From an uncultured Alphaproteobacteria bacterium (lineage in GTDB: Bacteria; Pseudomonadota; Alphaproteobacteria; Puniceispirillales; Puniceispirillaceae), in contig CALEYP010000016.1 in NCBI GenBank assembly GCA_937924895.1, positions 1-50,597 of the forward strand: a DNA stretch of 50,597 nt. The letters run 5' to 3'. The position numbers and the translations under genes were made by a program. A model generated the notes under the pieces. The model saw only the letters and a list, made by a program, of their open reading frames with translations. It did no database searches and was not told the DNA's origin. Shown in pieces: positions 25,091 through 34,154 of the stretch. How positions within the stretch are numbered: the stretch's first letter is position 1; each line of letters opens with the position of its first letter.

Positions 25091-25809
25091 GAGGTTGCTC
25101 CCTTGCGATGTTGGGCGACTTGTTTCATCTCTGCTAGCATAGCAAGCATGCGCATCAGCACAATGACGATGAAAAAGGCTTGGAAGGCAATAAACATAGT
25201 CATGAGCGGCCAGAGCATGCTGGCATCAATTGAAACGCCGCCAGAGCGCAAAATGCTGGCTGGTTGATGTAATGTGTTCCACCAATCAACAGAGAATTTC
25301 ACAATAGGCAGGTTCAGAGCGCCAACAAGCGCTAAGATAGCGGCCGGACGCGCGCCACGTCTGCGGTCTGAAAAACCATTGGCCAATGCCATATAGCCAA
25401 TAAAAAAGAAGAATAAGACTAACATAGATGTTAGCCGCGCATCCCATACCCAGTAGGTGCCCCAGGTGGGTTTGCCCCATAATGCGCCGGTAAAAAGGGT
25501 TAGCCCCGCAAAGACAGCACCAATTGGTGCAATAGCTCTAGCGCCAATATCAGCCAGCGGGTGTTTCCACACAAGATAGAACAGCCCTGATAAAGCGAGC
25601 AGGAAATAGCTAGAAGAGGCCAGCCAAGCAACAGGCACATGGATATACATGATACGCACCGTATCACCTTGTTGATAATCAGCCGGTGAGGTGATGAGGC
25701 CCCAATATAATCCCAAACCAAATCCAATAAATGCCACAGCTTTTGCCCAAGGCAAGATAGCTCTAGCTAGTTTCACAAAGCGGGTCGGATTAGCAAAGAA
25801 ATCAAACAT
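25087..25809 (-). CDS. ccmC: CcmC heme-delivery membrane protein
   Basis: A 240-residue inner-membrane protein with six membrane segments and the tryptophan-rich periplasmic motif GTYWVWDARLTS that binds heme. Flanking conserved histidines occur (MYIHVPVAW and near the fifth helix, NTLHQPAS). CcmC loads heme onto CcmE in system I cytochrome c maturation. It lies between ccmB (two bases upstream) and ccmD (four-base overlap), all on the minus strand. Confidence 0.94.
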   Translation of the reverse strand: MFDFFANPTRFVKLARAILPWAKAVAFIGFGLGLYWGLITSPADYQQGDTVRIMYIHVPVAWLASSSYFLLALSGLFYLVWKHPLADIGARAIAPIGAVFAGLTLFTGALWGKPTWGTYWVWDARLTSMLVLFFFFIGYMALANGFSDRRRGARPAAILALVGALNLPIVKFSVDWWNTLHQPASILRSGGVSIDASMLWPLMTMFIAFQAFFIVIVLMRMLAMLAEMKQVAQHRKGATS

Positions 25810-25811
25810 GT

Positions 25812-26477
25812 TTATCGCTCTTCAATCGCAATACGAAGCGCAAAGACGCTCGCAATGGGGCTTAAGACAATTAAAAATAAACAACTACTCAGCAATAAAT
25901 AGAAATGCGCGTGATAGGCGCCCCCTGTCAAGAGGGCCTCAGTGGCGAGTGTACCGAAAATCAACAAGGGAAATGACAGTGGTAGGATTAAGATGGCTGA
26001 TAATAGCCCAGACCGTCTTGCCCCTAACGTCAAGGCCGCCCCAATAGACCCAAGGCAGGTAAGGGCAGCTAAGCCAGCTGCCATAATCACAAGCATGATG
26101 GGAAGGTGATAAGGTGCGATAGCAAAAAACAAAGCAAGTACCGGCACTGTTAATAATAATGGCCCGCCCATCACTAGAAAATGAGACGCAATTCGCACTA
26201 AGACATAGCCAGAGAGGGGGGTGCGGCTGACGATAATACGATCAAGAAATCCGCTTGCCTCATCATCGACATATAATCTGTCAAACGACGGTAACGCCGC
26301 TAGTAATACCGCAATCCACAAAATGGCACTGGTAATAAGGGCCAATTTATCGGGGGCAGGGCCTACCGCTAGCGGGAATAATGTCGCTATCATCAAGAAA
26401 TACCCAATGGCGCTAATCACTTCGCCGGGGCGTCTCATTGCTAATCTAATATCACGCAGGAAAAGCTGACCTAGCAT
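25812..26477 (-). CDS. ccmB: CcmB heme exporter permease
   Basis: A 221-residue polytopic protein with six membrane helices that starts with MLGQLFLRDIRLAMRRPGEV, a typical CcmB beginning, and contains FLDRIIVSRTPLSGYVLVR. With CcmA it forms the ABC module that releases holo-CcmE. The ATG at 26477 shares its A with the ccmA stop (TGATG), which indicates coupling. A GTG-led extension upstream would run inside ccmA and is not needed. Confidence 0.92.
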   Translation of the reverse strand: MLGQLFLRDIRLAMRRPGEVISAIGYFLMIATLFPLAVGPAPDKLALITSAILWIAVLLAALPSFDRLYVDDEASGFLDRIIVSRTPLSGYVLVRIASHFLVMGGPLLLTVPVLALFFAIAPYHLPIMLVIMAAGLAALTCLGSIGAALTLGARRSGLLSAILILPLSFPLLIFGTLATEALLTGGAYHAHFYLLLSSCLFLIVLSPIASVFALRIAIEER

Positions 26478-27073
26478 CACGCCGCCTCCAACGTGATGCA
26501 TTGTGTCACAAGCGCCTCAGCTATATCGGTATGTGTTGCCACAATGACGCGCCCTCCTGCTTTCAAGAAGGCGGCAATACGGTCTTCTAAAATCGCCAAA
26601 TTTGCCGCATCTAAGCTGACAGCTGGCTCATCAAGCAACCACAGATCAGCCTTGTCATCTAAGGTCAAAAGGTTCAGATATTGCCGCTGTCCCGCGCTAT
26701 AGCTATGAACTGGCCTGTGATAAACTGGTTCATCCTGTAACGCCACTGGCAGTGTGGCGCCCAGCAAAGCGAGGTTTTCAAGCCCGGTGAGGTCGGGGTG
26801 AAAGCCGTCACGATGCCCTAAATAGCAGAGCGCAAAATCAGTATCCTCGTGATAGGGGCGAAAGATCTCGCCCTTCAGAAGGAAGCGTCCTTCATCAAAC
26901 GGTGCAAGGCCAGCAATATGGCGTAAGAAGGTTGATTTTCCAATCCCATTAGGCCCGCGTAATTGGATGTAGGAGCCAGCTTCACAGTCAAAGCTTATCG
27001 GTTGAATAAGGGGTTGTCCTCCGCGCATGGAGACCACCTGGTCACTTTGTAATATGGCGCGACGCTCAGACAC
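26477..27073 (-). CDS. ccmA: CcmA heme exporter ATPase
   Basis: A 198-residue ABC ATPase. Walker A GPNGIGKST, Q-loop region, signature YSAGQRQYL (variant of LSxGQ), Walker B LWLLDEPAVSLD and the switch histidine ATHTD are all visible. It is short, as CcmA proteins are. It is the first gene of ccmABCD, transcribed leftward from the 258-base gap that separates it from the divergent helicase gene. Confidence 0.93.
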   Translation of the reverse strand: MSERRAILQSDQVVSMRGGQPLIQPISFDCEAGSYIQLRGPNGIGKSTFLRHIAGLAPFDEGRFLLKGEIFRPYHEDTDFALCYLGHRDGFHPDLTGLENLALLGATLPVALQDEPVYHRPVHSYSAGQRQYLNLLTLDDKADLWLLDEPAVSLDAANLAILEDRIAAFLKAGGRVIVATHTDIAEALVTQCITLEAA

Positions 27074-27331
27074 TTATACCCCCGTTTGTCATTCAACATG
27101 GATGCTTATACCGCGTCTGATAGGAGGCTGTCAGGTAAAAATAATGCGTTTCCTGCGTCATAATGCAGCAAAAGGCCGAGATGATAGCGTCTTTTTACTA
27201 GGCGGTAACGATGAGACCTTTTATAATTTCGGTGTAAATCTTTGACTCGCTTCGACGCGTAAGAGGTAGGGTCATTATCGTGAGGCAGGTCTGCCTGCCT
27301 TACTCTTTGGTCACATGTTGGGTTTATCGAA
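27074..27331. promoter_or_regulatory. Divergent promoter region ccmA / helicase, with a 10-bp hairpin
   Basis: A 258-base gap between divergent genes with no gene I can support; the only open frames are short and lack family matches. GTGAGGCAGG (27280-27289) and CCTGCCTTAC (27294-27303) pair through a four-base loop (with one G-T pair), about 28 bases before the helicase start. The hairpin is therefore likely in the helicase mRNA leader. No clear ribosome-binding site precedes the helicase ATG. Confidence 0.5.
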
Positions 27332-30007
27332 ATGAAACAGCGTCTTATTCGCGTGCTCTTAGGCCCGACAAATACCGGTAAGACTTATATGGCATTGGAA
27401 AGGATGCTTGGTCATGAATCAGGCATGATCGGCTTTCCCTTGCGCCTATTAGCCCGCGAAAATTACGATAAAATTGTGGCTAAAGTTGGCGCGAATCAAG
27501 TGGCTCTGATCACCGGAGAAGAGAAGATTCAGCCGCCAAATGCGCGCTATTTCTGTTGTACGGTGGAGGCAATGCCAGTAGAGAGATCAGTGGCCTTTCT
27601 CGCTGTTGATGAGATTCAGCTGGCCGGTGACAGAGAGCGTGGCCATGTCTTCACTGATCGCCTGCTCTATGCCAGAGGAAAGTCAGAGACCATGTTTATG
27701 GGGGCCGAGACTATCCGCCCCTTCATTAAACGCCTGTTGCCTGAGGCTGAGATTGAGACTAGACCACGTTTGTCGCGTCTATCTTATTCAGGGGTGCGCA
27801 AGGTCACACGGTTGCAACGGCGTTCTGCTATCGTTGCTTTCTCCGCCTCAGACGTCTATGCGCTCGCAGAAACCGTGCGCCGCCAAAGAGGGGGCTGCGG
27901 TATTGTCATGGGGGCCCTGTCACCACGCACAAGAAATAAACAAGTGGAAATGTATCAAAATGGGGATGTTGATTTCCTCATTGCTACCGATGCCATTGGC
28001 ATGGGCTTAAACATGGATATCCATCATGTAGCGCTGGCGTCTGATATGAAATTTGATGGTCGCTATATGCGCCGGCTTGTGCCACAGGAAATGGCGCAAA
28101 TCGCTGGTCGTGCGGGCCGCCATTCGCAAGATGGGACTTTCGGCATGACAGATGGAGTTGACGCTCTTGAGCCAGAAGAAGTAGATGCGATTGAAAACCA
28201 TATTTTCCCGCCTTTACGCGGCCTGTATTGGCGGAACCGTCATCTTGATTTCAACTCTGCGACAGGGTTGGTGAAATCGCTGGAAATGCCACCGCCGGAG
28301 CCCTTCCTTGTGCGTCAGGCAGAATCCACCGACCATAAAACATTGGCAGCGATGGCTGATTTACCCTCTGTGCAAGCTTTGGCAAACTCACCTGGTCGCG
28401 TCCGGCTTTTGTGGGATGTCGCCTCTATTCCTGATTTCCGGAATATGATGACAGATAATCACACCACGATGCTAGTTCGCATTTATGAGAACCTTGCCAC
28501 AAACGGTCAGCTGGATAAAGACTGGGTGGCCAGCCAGCTTCGTCATCTCGATCGGGTGGATGGCGATATTGATACGCTGATGATGCGCATCGCCCATATT
28601 CGGACCTGGACCTATATCACCCATAAATCAGGCTGGACAGATACCCCTGATGAATGGCAAGATTTGGCCAGATCAATAGAAGATCGGTTATCGGATGAGC
28701 TCCATAACCGCCTAACGCAAAAATTTGTGGATAAGCGTGCTGCGCATTTATCCCGTAGATTAAAGGAATCTGATATTTTGTCTGCATCTGTTAAGCTAGA
28801 CGGCACCGTCCTTGTTGAAGGACAAGAAGTTGGTCGTCTAGATGGTTTTATTTTTACCCCTGACATCGCTGATAGTGATGAAAAATCAATGATTCTAGCT
28901 GCGGCCCGCAAAGGTTTGCCAGAGGAAATCGAACGCCGTGTGCGCGCACTGATTGCCTCTGCTGATGAAGCTTTTAAATTACAGGCTGATGGCCGTATTG
29001 AATGGCGGGAAACAACGCTTGCGAAATTGCTCAAATCAGATCAAGCCTATGCCCCGCGCGTCGTGATGGCCGATGCTGAGCTTGTGACCACCGATCAGAT
29101 GGCGCGGATGCAAGAGCGGGTTGAGCAATTTATCAAAGATCATGTGAATTTTGTGTTGGCCCCCTTGATGGCACTTGAAAATCCTGTGCTGCCAGCACCA
29201 ACGGCTACAGCAAAAGATGAAGCATCTGCGGAAAGTACAGACGCGCCACAAGAAGCTCCCCAAGAGGCCCCTCAAGAGGCTCCGACCCTATCTGGTGCAG
29301 CGAAAGGGATCGCGTTCCAATTATTTGAATCATTTGGCTGTATGCCTGCCGCGCAGGTACAAGATCAGGTGCGCGGCCTGGCTGATACAGATAAACCACT
29401 TCTTGCTAAATTAGGTATTCGCTTGGGCGTTGAGACTATCTATATGGCTGACATGCTAAAGCCTGCCCCGATTAAGCTGCGGGCGATTTTATGGTCAGTG
29501 CATCATGCCACCTTCCCAGAACAAGGCCCACCACCAGAGGGGCGTGTCTCAATTGATATGATTGAAGGTGTGCCAGATGCCTATTGGTTGGTCACAGGCT
29601 ATCGACGGGTGGGCACAAAGGTCATGCGTGTTGATATGGTCGAACGTGTCTCTGCGCTAGTGCGTGCCGCTGCGCGGGCTGGCACATTTAAGATGACAGA
29701 TGATATGTTATCTTTGGCAGGTGTGAGCCGCGAAGAAATGAAGGCGATGATTCTCGATTTAGGGTGCCGCCTTGTATCTGAAGAACCATCAGAGGACCCA
29801 GAAAAGCCGGCTGTGCCGGTATTTGAGCGTGTGCGTCGCAAAAAACCACCGCAAAATGGTAAACGCCCGCCACAAGGTAAAGGGAAGTCTGCCCATGCCG
29901 GTAAGCGCAAGCCGCCGGCGCATCGGGCGGGTAAGGGAAAATCAGCGGCTCCAAAACAGCCTGATCCAAACTCGCCCTTTGCCGTTCTGGCATCCTTGAA
30001 GAAATAG
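27332..30007 (+). CDS. SUV3-like superfamily 2 RNA helicase
   Basis: An 891-residue helicase closest in pattern to mitochondrial SUV3 and its alphaproteobacterial relatives. Motif I is GPTNTGKT, motif II DEIQ within AVDEIQLAGDRERGHVFTDRLL, and motif VI QIAGRAGR. SUV3 unwinds RNA for degradation by the degradosome. The bacterial homologues are less studied. Residues about 638-651 are a tandem EAPQ repeat separating the core from a C-terminal domain (about 655-830), and the last 50 residues are Lys/Pro-rich and basic, probably RNA-binding. It is followed 18 bases later by an S4 RNA-binding protein, a conserved pairing that supports an RNA role. Confidence 0.9.
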   Translation: MKQRLIRVLLGPTNTGKTYMALERMLGHESGMIGFPLRLLARENYDKIVAKVGANQVALITGEEKIQPPNARYFCCTVEAMPVERSVAFLAVDEIQLAGDRERGHVFTDRLLYARGKSETMFMGAETIRPFIKRLLPEAEIETRPRLSRLSYSGVRKVTRLQRRSAIVAFSASDVYALAETVRRQRGGCGIVMGALSPRTRNKQVEMYQNGDVDFLIATDAIGMGLNMDIHHVALASDMKFDGRYMRRLVPQEMAQIAGRAGRHSQDGTFGMTDGVDALEPEEVDAIENHIFPPLRGLYWRNRHLDFNSATGLVKSLEMPPPEPFLVRQAESTDHKTLAAMADLPSVQALANSPGRVRLLWDVASIPDFRNMMTDNHTTMLVRIYENLATNGQLDKDWVASQLRHLDRVDGDIDTLMMRIAHIRTWTYITHKSGWTDTPDEWQDLARSIEDRLSDELHNRLTQKFVDKRAAHLSRRLKESDILSASVKLDGTVLVEGQEVGRLDGFIFTPDIADSDEKSMILAAARKGLPEEIERRVRALIASADEAFKLQADGRIEWRETTLAKLLKSDQAYAPRVVMADAELVTTDQMARMQERVEQFIKDHVNFVLAPLMALENPVLPAPTATAKDEASAESTDAPQEAPQEAPQEAPTLSGAAKGIAFQLFESFGCMPAAQVQDQVRGLADTDKPLLAKLGIRLGVETIYMADMLKPAPIKLRAILWSVHHATFPEQGPPPEGRVSIDMIEGVPDAYWLVTGYRRVGTKVMRVDMVERVSALVRAAARAGTFKMTDDMLSLAGVSREEMKAMILDLGCRLVSEEPSEDPEKPAVPVFERVRRKKPPQNGKRPPQGKGKSAHAGKRKPPAHRAGKGKSAAPKQPDPNSPFAVLASLKK
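29243..29284 (+). repeat. In-frame 12-base repeat encoding (E)APQ units in the helicase linker
   Basis: Four consecutive codon blocks of the type GCN-CCN-CAA-GA(A/G) encode APQE units. The third codon positions differ between copies, so the peptide repeat is conserved more than the DNA. It forms a flexible acidic/proline linker between the helicase core and the C-terminal domain. Confidence 0.75.
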
Positions 30008-30025
30008 ACATCAAGGCTTTTGTTG

Positions 30026-30421
30026 ATGGCAGATCAATCAGCCCCTTTGCGGATTGATAAATGGTTATGGTATGCGCGCTTTTTTAAAAGCCGTGCGCTC
30101 GCTAGCCGTATGGTGTCATCTGGCAGATTGCGGATAGATGGTGAGGCTGTCTCAAAGCCACATCGTCATGTGCAGGTTGGCCAGACCCTTATCTTCCCGC
30201 AAGGGGAGGTGACTCGCACCATTGAGGTAAGAGCGCTGGCCACAAGGCGCGGGCCTGCTACTGAGGCACAGGCTCTATACCATGACCTTGACCCGCCGCA
30301 GAAAAAAGACACCTCATCAGATAAGTTGATTATACCCGCCTTTGAGGTGCGTGATGCAGGCTCTGGGCGACCTACGAAACGAGATCGGCGCTTAAGTGAT
30401 GCGCTGAAACAAAATCTATAA
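30026..30421 (+). CDS. S4-domain RNA-binding protein (HslR-like)
   Basis: A 131-residue protein with an S4 RNA-binding domain at residues 8-60 (RIDKWLWYARFFKSRALASRMV and SGRLRIDGE), the form of Hsp15/HslR, which binds free 50S subunits carrying nascent chains. The C-terminal half is basic and probably disordered. Two TTG codons precede the ATG at 30026. AAGG eight bases before the ATG decides the start. It probably forms an operon with the helicase upstream and the TerB gene downstream. Confidence 0.9.
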   Translation: MADQSAPLRIDKWLWYARFFKSRALASRMVSSGRLRIDGEAVSKPHRHVQVGQTLIFPQGEVTRTIEVRALATRRGPATEAQALYHDLDPPQKKDTSSDKLIIPAFEVRDAGSGRPTKRDRRLSDALKQNL

Positions 30422-30439
30422 CCAAGAGGTGTCAGGCAG

Positions 30440-30928
30440 ATGTTACAGTTTTTCCGTGATTTACTAGGCGCTGAGGCAGACCAAAGTGCATTGGCACAAA
30501 CAGCGCCCACTGAGCTTGCCACAGTGATGATTGAGCTATTGGTGGAGGCCGCAAAAGCAGATGGCGGCCTAGCTGAAGAAGAACAACAGCTTATCAGCCA
30601 GATTATGGCCCATCATTTTGAGATAAGCGCTGATGAGATTGCCCCTCTATTTGATGAGGCGTTGCAAGCTGCACAGGAGCGCGTTGATTTGCATAGTCTT
30701 ACAAGACGCTTGCGCGCGCTTACCGATTATGAAGAGCGTTTGGCTATGTTAGAATTAGTCTGGTTGGTGGTGTTGGCTGATGATCATCTTGACCATCTCG
30801 AAGCGTCAACCATGCGCCGATTGGCTGGCTTGCTTTACATCGAGGATGTAGATGCTGGCAAAGCCGCAAAAGCAGCCCGCGCCCTCATAGCTGATGGGGC
30901 CTATAGTAAGTCATCATCTGATGCCTGA
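30440..30928 (+). CDS. TerB-like (COG4103) protein
   Basis: A 162-residue all-helical protein of the TerB/DjlA-N fold, with LLVEAAKADGGLAEEEQQLI and LVVLADDHLDHLEASTMRRLAGLL as the two acidic, probably metal-binding, repeats. Stand-alone TerB proteins have no proven role despite the tellurite-resistance name. The order S4 protein, TerB, ferredoxin FdxA, CarD seen here is a common housekeeping arrangement in alphaproteobacteria (recalled knowledge). Confidence 0.85.
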   Translation: MLQFFRDLLGAEADQSALAQTAPTELATVMIELLVEAAKADGGLAEEEQQLISQIMAHHFEISADEIAPLFDEALQAAQERVDLHSLTRRLRALTDYEERLAMLELVWLVVLADDHLDHLEASTMRRLAGLLYIEDVDAGKAAKAARALIADGAYSKSSSDA

Positions 30929-31047
30929 TGATGATCAAGATTGAAACTTTTCCCATTTTCATCTAAGAGACGGCTTATCACCGTATCAAGGGCCGGTATG
31001 AGAGACAGGCAGATGGCTTGTCCACCAAATAAAGGATGTGGCTAAAA

Positions 31048-31389
31048 ATGACTTATATTGTGAATGATAAATGTATCATGTGCAAATATACAGACTGTGT
31101 CGAAGTCTGCCCTGTCGATTGTTTTTATGAGGGTGAGAATATGTTGGTTATTCACCCTGATGAATGTATTGATTGTGGTGTCTGTGAACCGGAATGCCCG
31201 CCCGAAGCTATTTTACCGGATTCTGAGCCAGGCGCTGCGGCGTGGTTAACGCTGAATAAAGAGATGTCAGAGGTTTGGCCAAATATCGGGCAACGCAAAG
31301 ATCCGCTCGAAGGGGCTGATGCGCGCCAAGATGAAGATGGCAAATATGAGAAATACTTCTCTGCAGAACCAGGGGCAGGCGACGCCTAA
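31048..31389 (+). CDS. fdxA: FdxA-type 7Fe ferredoxin
   Basis: A 113-residue ferredoxin with nine cysteines: C9, C12, C17, C21 and C25 in the first motif and C40, C43, C46 and C50 in the second. This is the FdxA pattern carrying one 3Fe-4S and one 4Fe-4S cluster. The C-terminal 60 residues are the usual acidic extension. The ATG at 31048 (TYIVNDKC beginning) is used; four codons of open frame upstream lack a better start. It lies between TerB and carD. Confidence 0.95.
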   Translation: MTYIVNDKCIMCKYTDCVEVCPVDCFYEGENMLVIHPDECIDCGVCEPECPPEAILPDSEPGAAAWLTLNKEMSEVWPNIGQRKDPLEGADARQDEDGKYEKYFSAEPGAGDA

Positions 31390-31560
31390 TGTCGCAGGCC
31401 TCGCGCCTCATTTGATAGTTTGCACAAATTATGCTATTATTACGCCCACCACTGATGGGCGAATGATGGGTTACCCAAAATAATTGAAACAGGCGGAAGC
31501 TGTAATAAATCAGCATGCGGGATGGGCGCCGCGCAGAACGGCAGCCCTCGAGGATTAAAA

Positions 31561-32115
31561 ATGGCAAAAAAACAAGATATCACCTTCAATGATGGCGACT
31601 TTGTGGTCTATCCAACGCACGGTGTAGGGCGCATTTTAGGTGTTGAAACAAATGTGATTGGCGGCATGGAAATCACATTGCTTGTCATTCGTTTTGAACA
31701 AGACCGTATGACATTGCGTGTCCCAATGGAAAAGGCAATATCACTGGGCTTGCGGACATTATCATCATCAAAGCAAATGGATGACGCGATTGAAACCTTA
31801 CAAAGCAAGGCGAAAGTACGTCGGACGATGTGGTCACGCCGTGCTCAGGAATATGAAGCCAAGATTAAATCTGGCGACCCTGTAGCAATCGCAGAGGTCG
31901 TGCGTGATTTACGCAAAAAAGACCCTGCCACTGAGCAATCATATTCAGAGCGTCAAATGTATCAAGCAGCGCTAGAGCGTTTGGCGCGGGAATATGCGGC
32001 TATCCAAGATATCGATCAGGAATCAGCAGCCGTCAAATTAGAAGATATTATGGACGCTGCCCAATCACGCATTTCATCATGCGGAATAGCAATCGGAAAA
32101 CCAGCAGAGAACTGA
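31561..32115 (+). CDS. carD: CarD-family RNA polymerase-binding transcription regulator
   Basis: A 184-residue CarD protein. The N-terminal Tudor-like RNA-polymerase-interacting domain begins FNDGDFVVYPTHGVGRILG, and a helical DNA-binding domain follows (VRRTMWSRRAQEYEAKIKSGD, then LRKKDPATEQSYSERQMYQAALERLAREYA). CarD stabilises open promoter complexes, notably at rRNA and stress promoters. GAGG seven bases before 31561 decides the start over an upstream in-frame codon at 31522. The stop codon lies inside the loop of the terminator that ends the transcript. Confidence 0.94.
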   Translation: MAKKQDITFNDGDFVVYPTHGVGRILGVETNVIGGMEITLLVIRFEQDRMTLRVPMEKAISLGLRTLSSSKQMDDAIETLQSKAKVRRTMWSRRAQEYEAKIKSGDPVAIAEVVRDLRKKDPATEQSYSERQMYQAALERLAREYAAIQDIDQESAAVKLEDIMDAAQSRISSCGIAIGKPAEN

Positions 32116-32131
32116 TCTGCTGGTTTTTTTG
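32097..32131 (+). terminator. Intrinsic terminator overlapping the carD 3' end
   Basis: AAAACCAGCAGA and TCTGCTGGTTTT form a 12-bp stem with a seven-base loop followed by more T. The carD stop codon (32113-32115) is in the loop, so part of the stem is coding. rpoH begins only some 30 bases further, which leaves very little room for an independent rpoH promoter downstream of it. Confidence 0.9.
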
Positions 32132-32163
32132 TGCCGTAACAACCTATGAAGAAAGGGTTTGTT

Positions 32164-33051
32164 ATGGCGGTCATTACCAGTACGGAAACAAGACAATCTG
32201 ATAATCGCTATATTAGAAAAGCGATGCAACAGCCCCTGCTCGAACGCGATCATGAAGTTGAACTGGCTGTAAAATGGCGCGATCATGACGATGACAAAGC
32301 CATGCATCATCTGGTTATGGCCTATGCCCGGCTCGTGGTCTCTGCTGCGTCTAAATATCGCCATTATGGCTTACCCAACGGTGATTTAATTCAAGAAGGT
32401 AATATTGGCTTGATGCAGGCGGCAAAGCGATTTGACCCTGATAAGGGAGTTCGCTTTTCAACCTATGCAGCCTGGTGGATAAGAGCATCTATTCAAGATT
32501 ATATTCTGCGTAATTGGTCAATTGTGCGCACTGGTACAACAGCCGCGCATAAATCACTCTTTTTTAAGTTGAAGCGCATTAGGGCCAAGATTGGTGAGGC
32601 TGATGGTGGTCCGCTATCAACCGATGGCCGTCAAAAAATAGCTGAAACCATTGGCGTGAGTGTTAAAGATGTCGAGGTGATGGAACAGCGTTTATCTGGT
32701 CCTGATTCCTCATTAAATGCGACTCTCATCCAAGATGGTGAGAATGAGGCGCAAGATTTTCTCGCTGATACCAGACCCTCACCAGAGCAGGTTGTGCTTG
32801 AACTTCACGATGAGGCTGTATTGCAGAAATGGCTTAGCCAAGCATTGCACGAATTATCATCGCGCGAACGTATGATTATCCTGAAACGCCGCCTGACCGA
32901 AGACGGTGCCACCTTAGAAGAATTGGGTCATGTGCTTGGCGTTTCTAAGGAGCGTGTGCGCCAGCTTGAGCATCGTGCGCTAAAAAAGCTACGGAAATCA
33001 CTGGAAGAGAAGCATGATAAGCCTCTAGAACTTCTTGGTTACATCTCTTAG
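32164..33051 (+). CDS. rpoH: Heat-shock sigma factor RpoH (sigma-32)
   Basis: A 295-residue sigma-70-family factor. Region 2 contains GDLIQEGNIGLMQAAKRFDPDKGVRFSTYAAWWIRASIQDYI. The RpoH box, which contacts polymerase and DnaK/FtsH regulation, is seen as HKSLFFKLKRIRAK. Region 4 has the helix-turn-helix LEELGHVLGVSKERVRQLE. The ATG at 32164 with GAAAGGG six bases upstream is preferred to that at 32146. Many alphaproteobacteria carry two rpoH genes, so this may be one of two. Confidence 0.92.
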   Translation: MAVITSTETRQSDNRYIRKAMQQPLLERDHEVELAVKWRDHDDDKAMHHLVMAYARLVVSAASKYRHYGLPNGDLIQEGNIGLMQAAKRFDPDKGVRFSTYAAWWIRASIQDYILRNWSIVRTGTTAAHKSLFFKLKRIRAKIGEADGGPLSTDGRQKIAETIGVSVKDVEVMEQRLSGPDSSLNATLIQDGENEAQDFLADTRPSPEQVVLELHDEAVLQKWLSQALHELSSRERMIILKRRLTEDGATLEELGHVLGVSKERVRQLEHRALKKLRKSLEEKHDKPLELLGYIS

Positions 33052-33091
33052 ACTATGGCTAATTCTGGCCACCGCGAAGTGATTTGCTCTC

Positions 33092-34069
33092 ATGCCAACA
33101 CCTTATGAAGATACGACAAGGCTCCATGCGCCATTACAACCGTTTGCATCAGGCTATCTGACGCGCGGGTCGCACAAGCTTTATTATGAGCAATCAGGTA
33201 ATCCAGACGGTATTCCTGTCTTGTTTTTACATGGCGGGCCAGGCGCTGGATTTGCCCCATCTCATCGTCGTCTTTTTGATCCTAAACGGTTTCATGCCAT
33301 CTTATTTGATCAGCGTGGCTGTGGTCGCTCTACCCCCTATGCGTCATTAGAGGATAACACGACCGATCATTTAGTGGAGGATATCGAAGCGTTACGGCAG
33401 GCCTGCGGCGTTGATGAGATGATTATCTTTGGCGGCTCATGGGGCAGTACCCTCGCGCTTGCTTATGGCATCGCTTATCCTGAGAGATGTCTAGGTTTTA
33501 TCTTGCGCGGAATCTTTCTTGGTGGGCGCGACGAGATTGACTGGTTCCTCTATGAGATGGGGCGGTTTTATCCAGAGGCTTTTGCTAAGTTTCGTGATTT
33601 TCTGCCACAGCGTGACCATGACAACATCCTAGAAGCGTATTATCAGCGCATGACAAGTCTTTCATCGGGGCAAGCGCAAGAGGCCGCAGCCTCATGGGCA
33701 GCTTATGAAAATTCATGTGCCACTCTTGTGGCAGAGGAGCGAGGTGCTGGCCCAAATGCCCTCGCAATTGCCCTCATAGAAGCTCATTATTTTCGGTATA
33801 ATTGCTTCTTAGAAGAGGGGCATATCCTGTCACATATCTCACGGCTATCGCATCTACCTGCTACAATCATAAATGGTCGCCATGATGTCATTTGTCCGCC
33901 GGTATCAGCTGTGGCTTTGGCAGAGGCATGGGGGCCAAAAGCACGCCTCCAACTGATTGATGATGCTGGTCATTCTGCCTTTGAAGCAGGCATCCTCTAT
34001 GGTCTTTTGCGTGGTCTTGATCAGCTTTATGACCAGATTACACGGCAAAAGGCTGTCAGCCATAGCTAG
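33092..34069 (+). CDS. pip: Prolyl aminopeptidase (proline iminopeptidase)
   Basis: A 325-residue alpha/beta-hydrolase that releases N-terminal proline. The oxyanion-hole segment FLHGGPGAG, the DQRGCGRS block and the nucleophile elbow GGSWGS, with Ser as nucleophile, are the family's hallmarks. The C-terminal GRHDVICPP and DAGHSAFE supply the catalytic Asp and His. Length is standard. It stands alone downstream of rpoH, 40 bases away, with 85 bases before the next gene. Confidence 0.92.
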   Translation: MPTPYEDTTRLHAPLQPFASGYLTRGSHKLYYEQSGNPDGIPVLFLHGGPGAGFAPSHRRLFDPKRFHAILFDQRGCGRSTPYASLEDNTTDHLVEDIEALRQACGVDEMIIFGGSWGSTLALAYGIAYPERCLGFILRGIFLGGRDEIDWFLYEMGRFYPEAFAKFRDFLPQRDHDNILEAYYQRMTSLSSGQAQEAAASWAAYENSCATLVAEERGAGPNALAIALIEAHYFRYNCFLEEGHILSHISRLSHLPATIINGRHDVICPPVSAVALAEAWGPKARLQLIDDAGHSAFEAGILYGLLRGLDQLYDQITRQKAVSHS

Positions 34070-34154
34070 GGGGCTGATCCGCAATGCAGCTTGTCAATAG
34101 GCGCCAGATAAGCTATGCAACCTAAGGTAAAGATGGTTTTGTGAGGTGAGGAAG

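Noticed and set aside
27027..27245. Small open frame in the ccmA/helicase gap.
   Set aside because: It overlaps ccmA on the other strand, has no recognisable family and no convincing ribosome-binding site.
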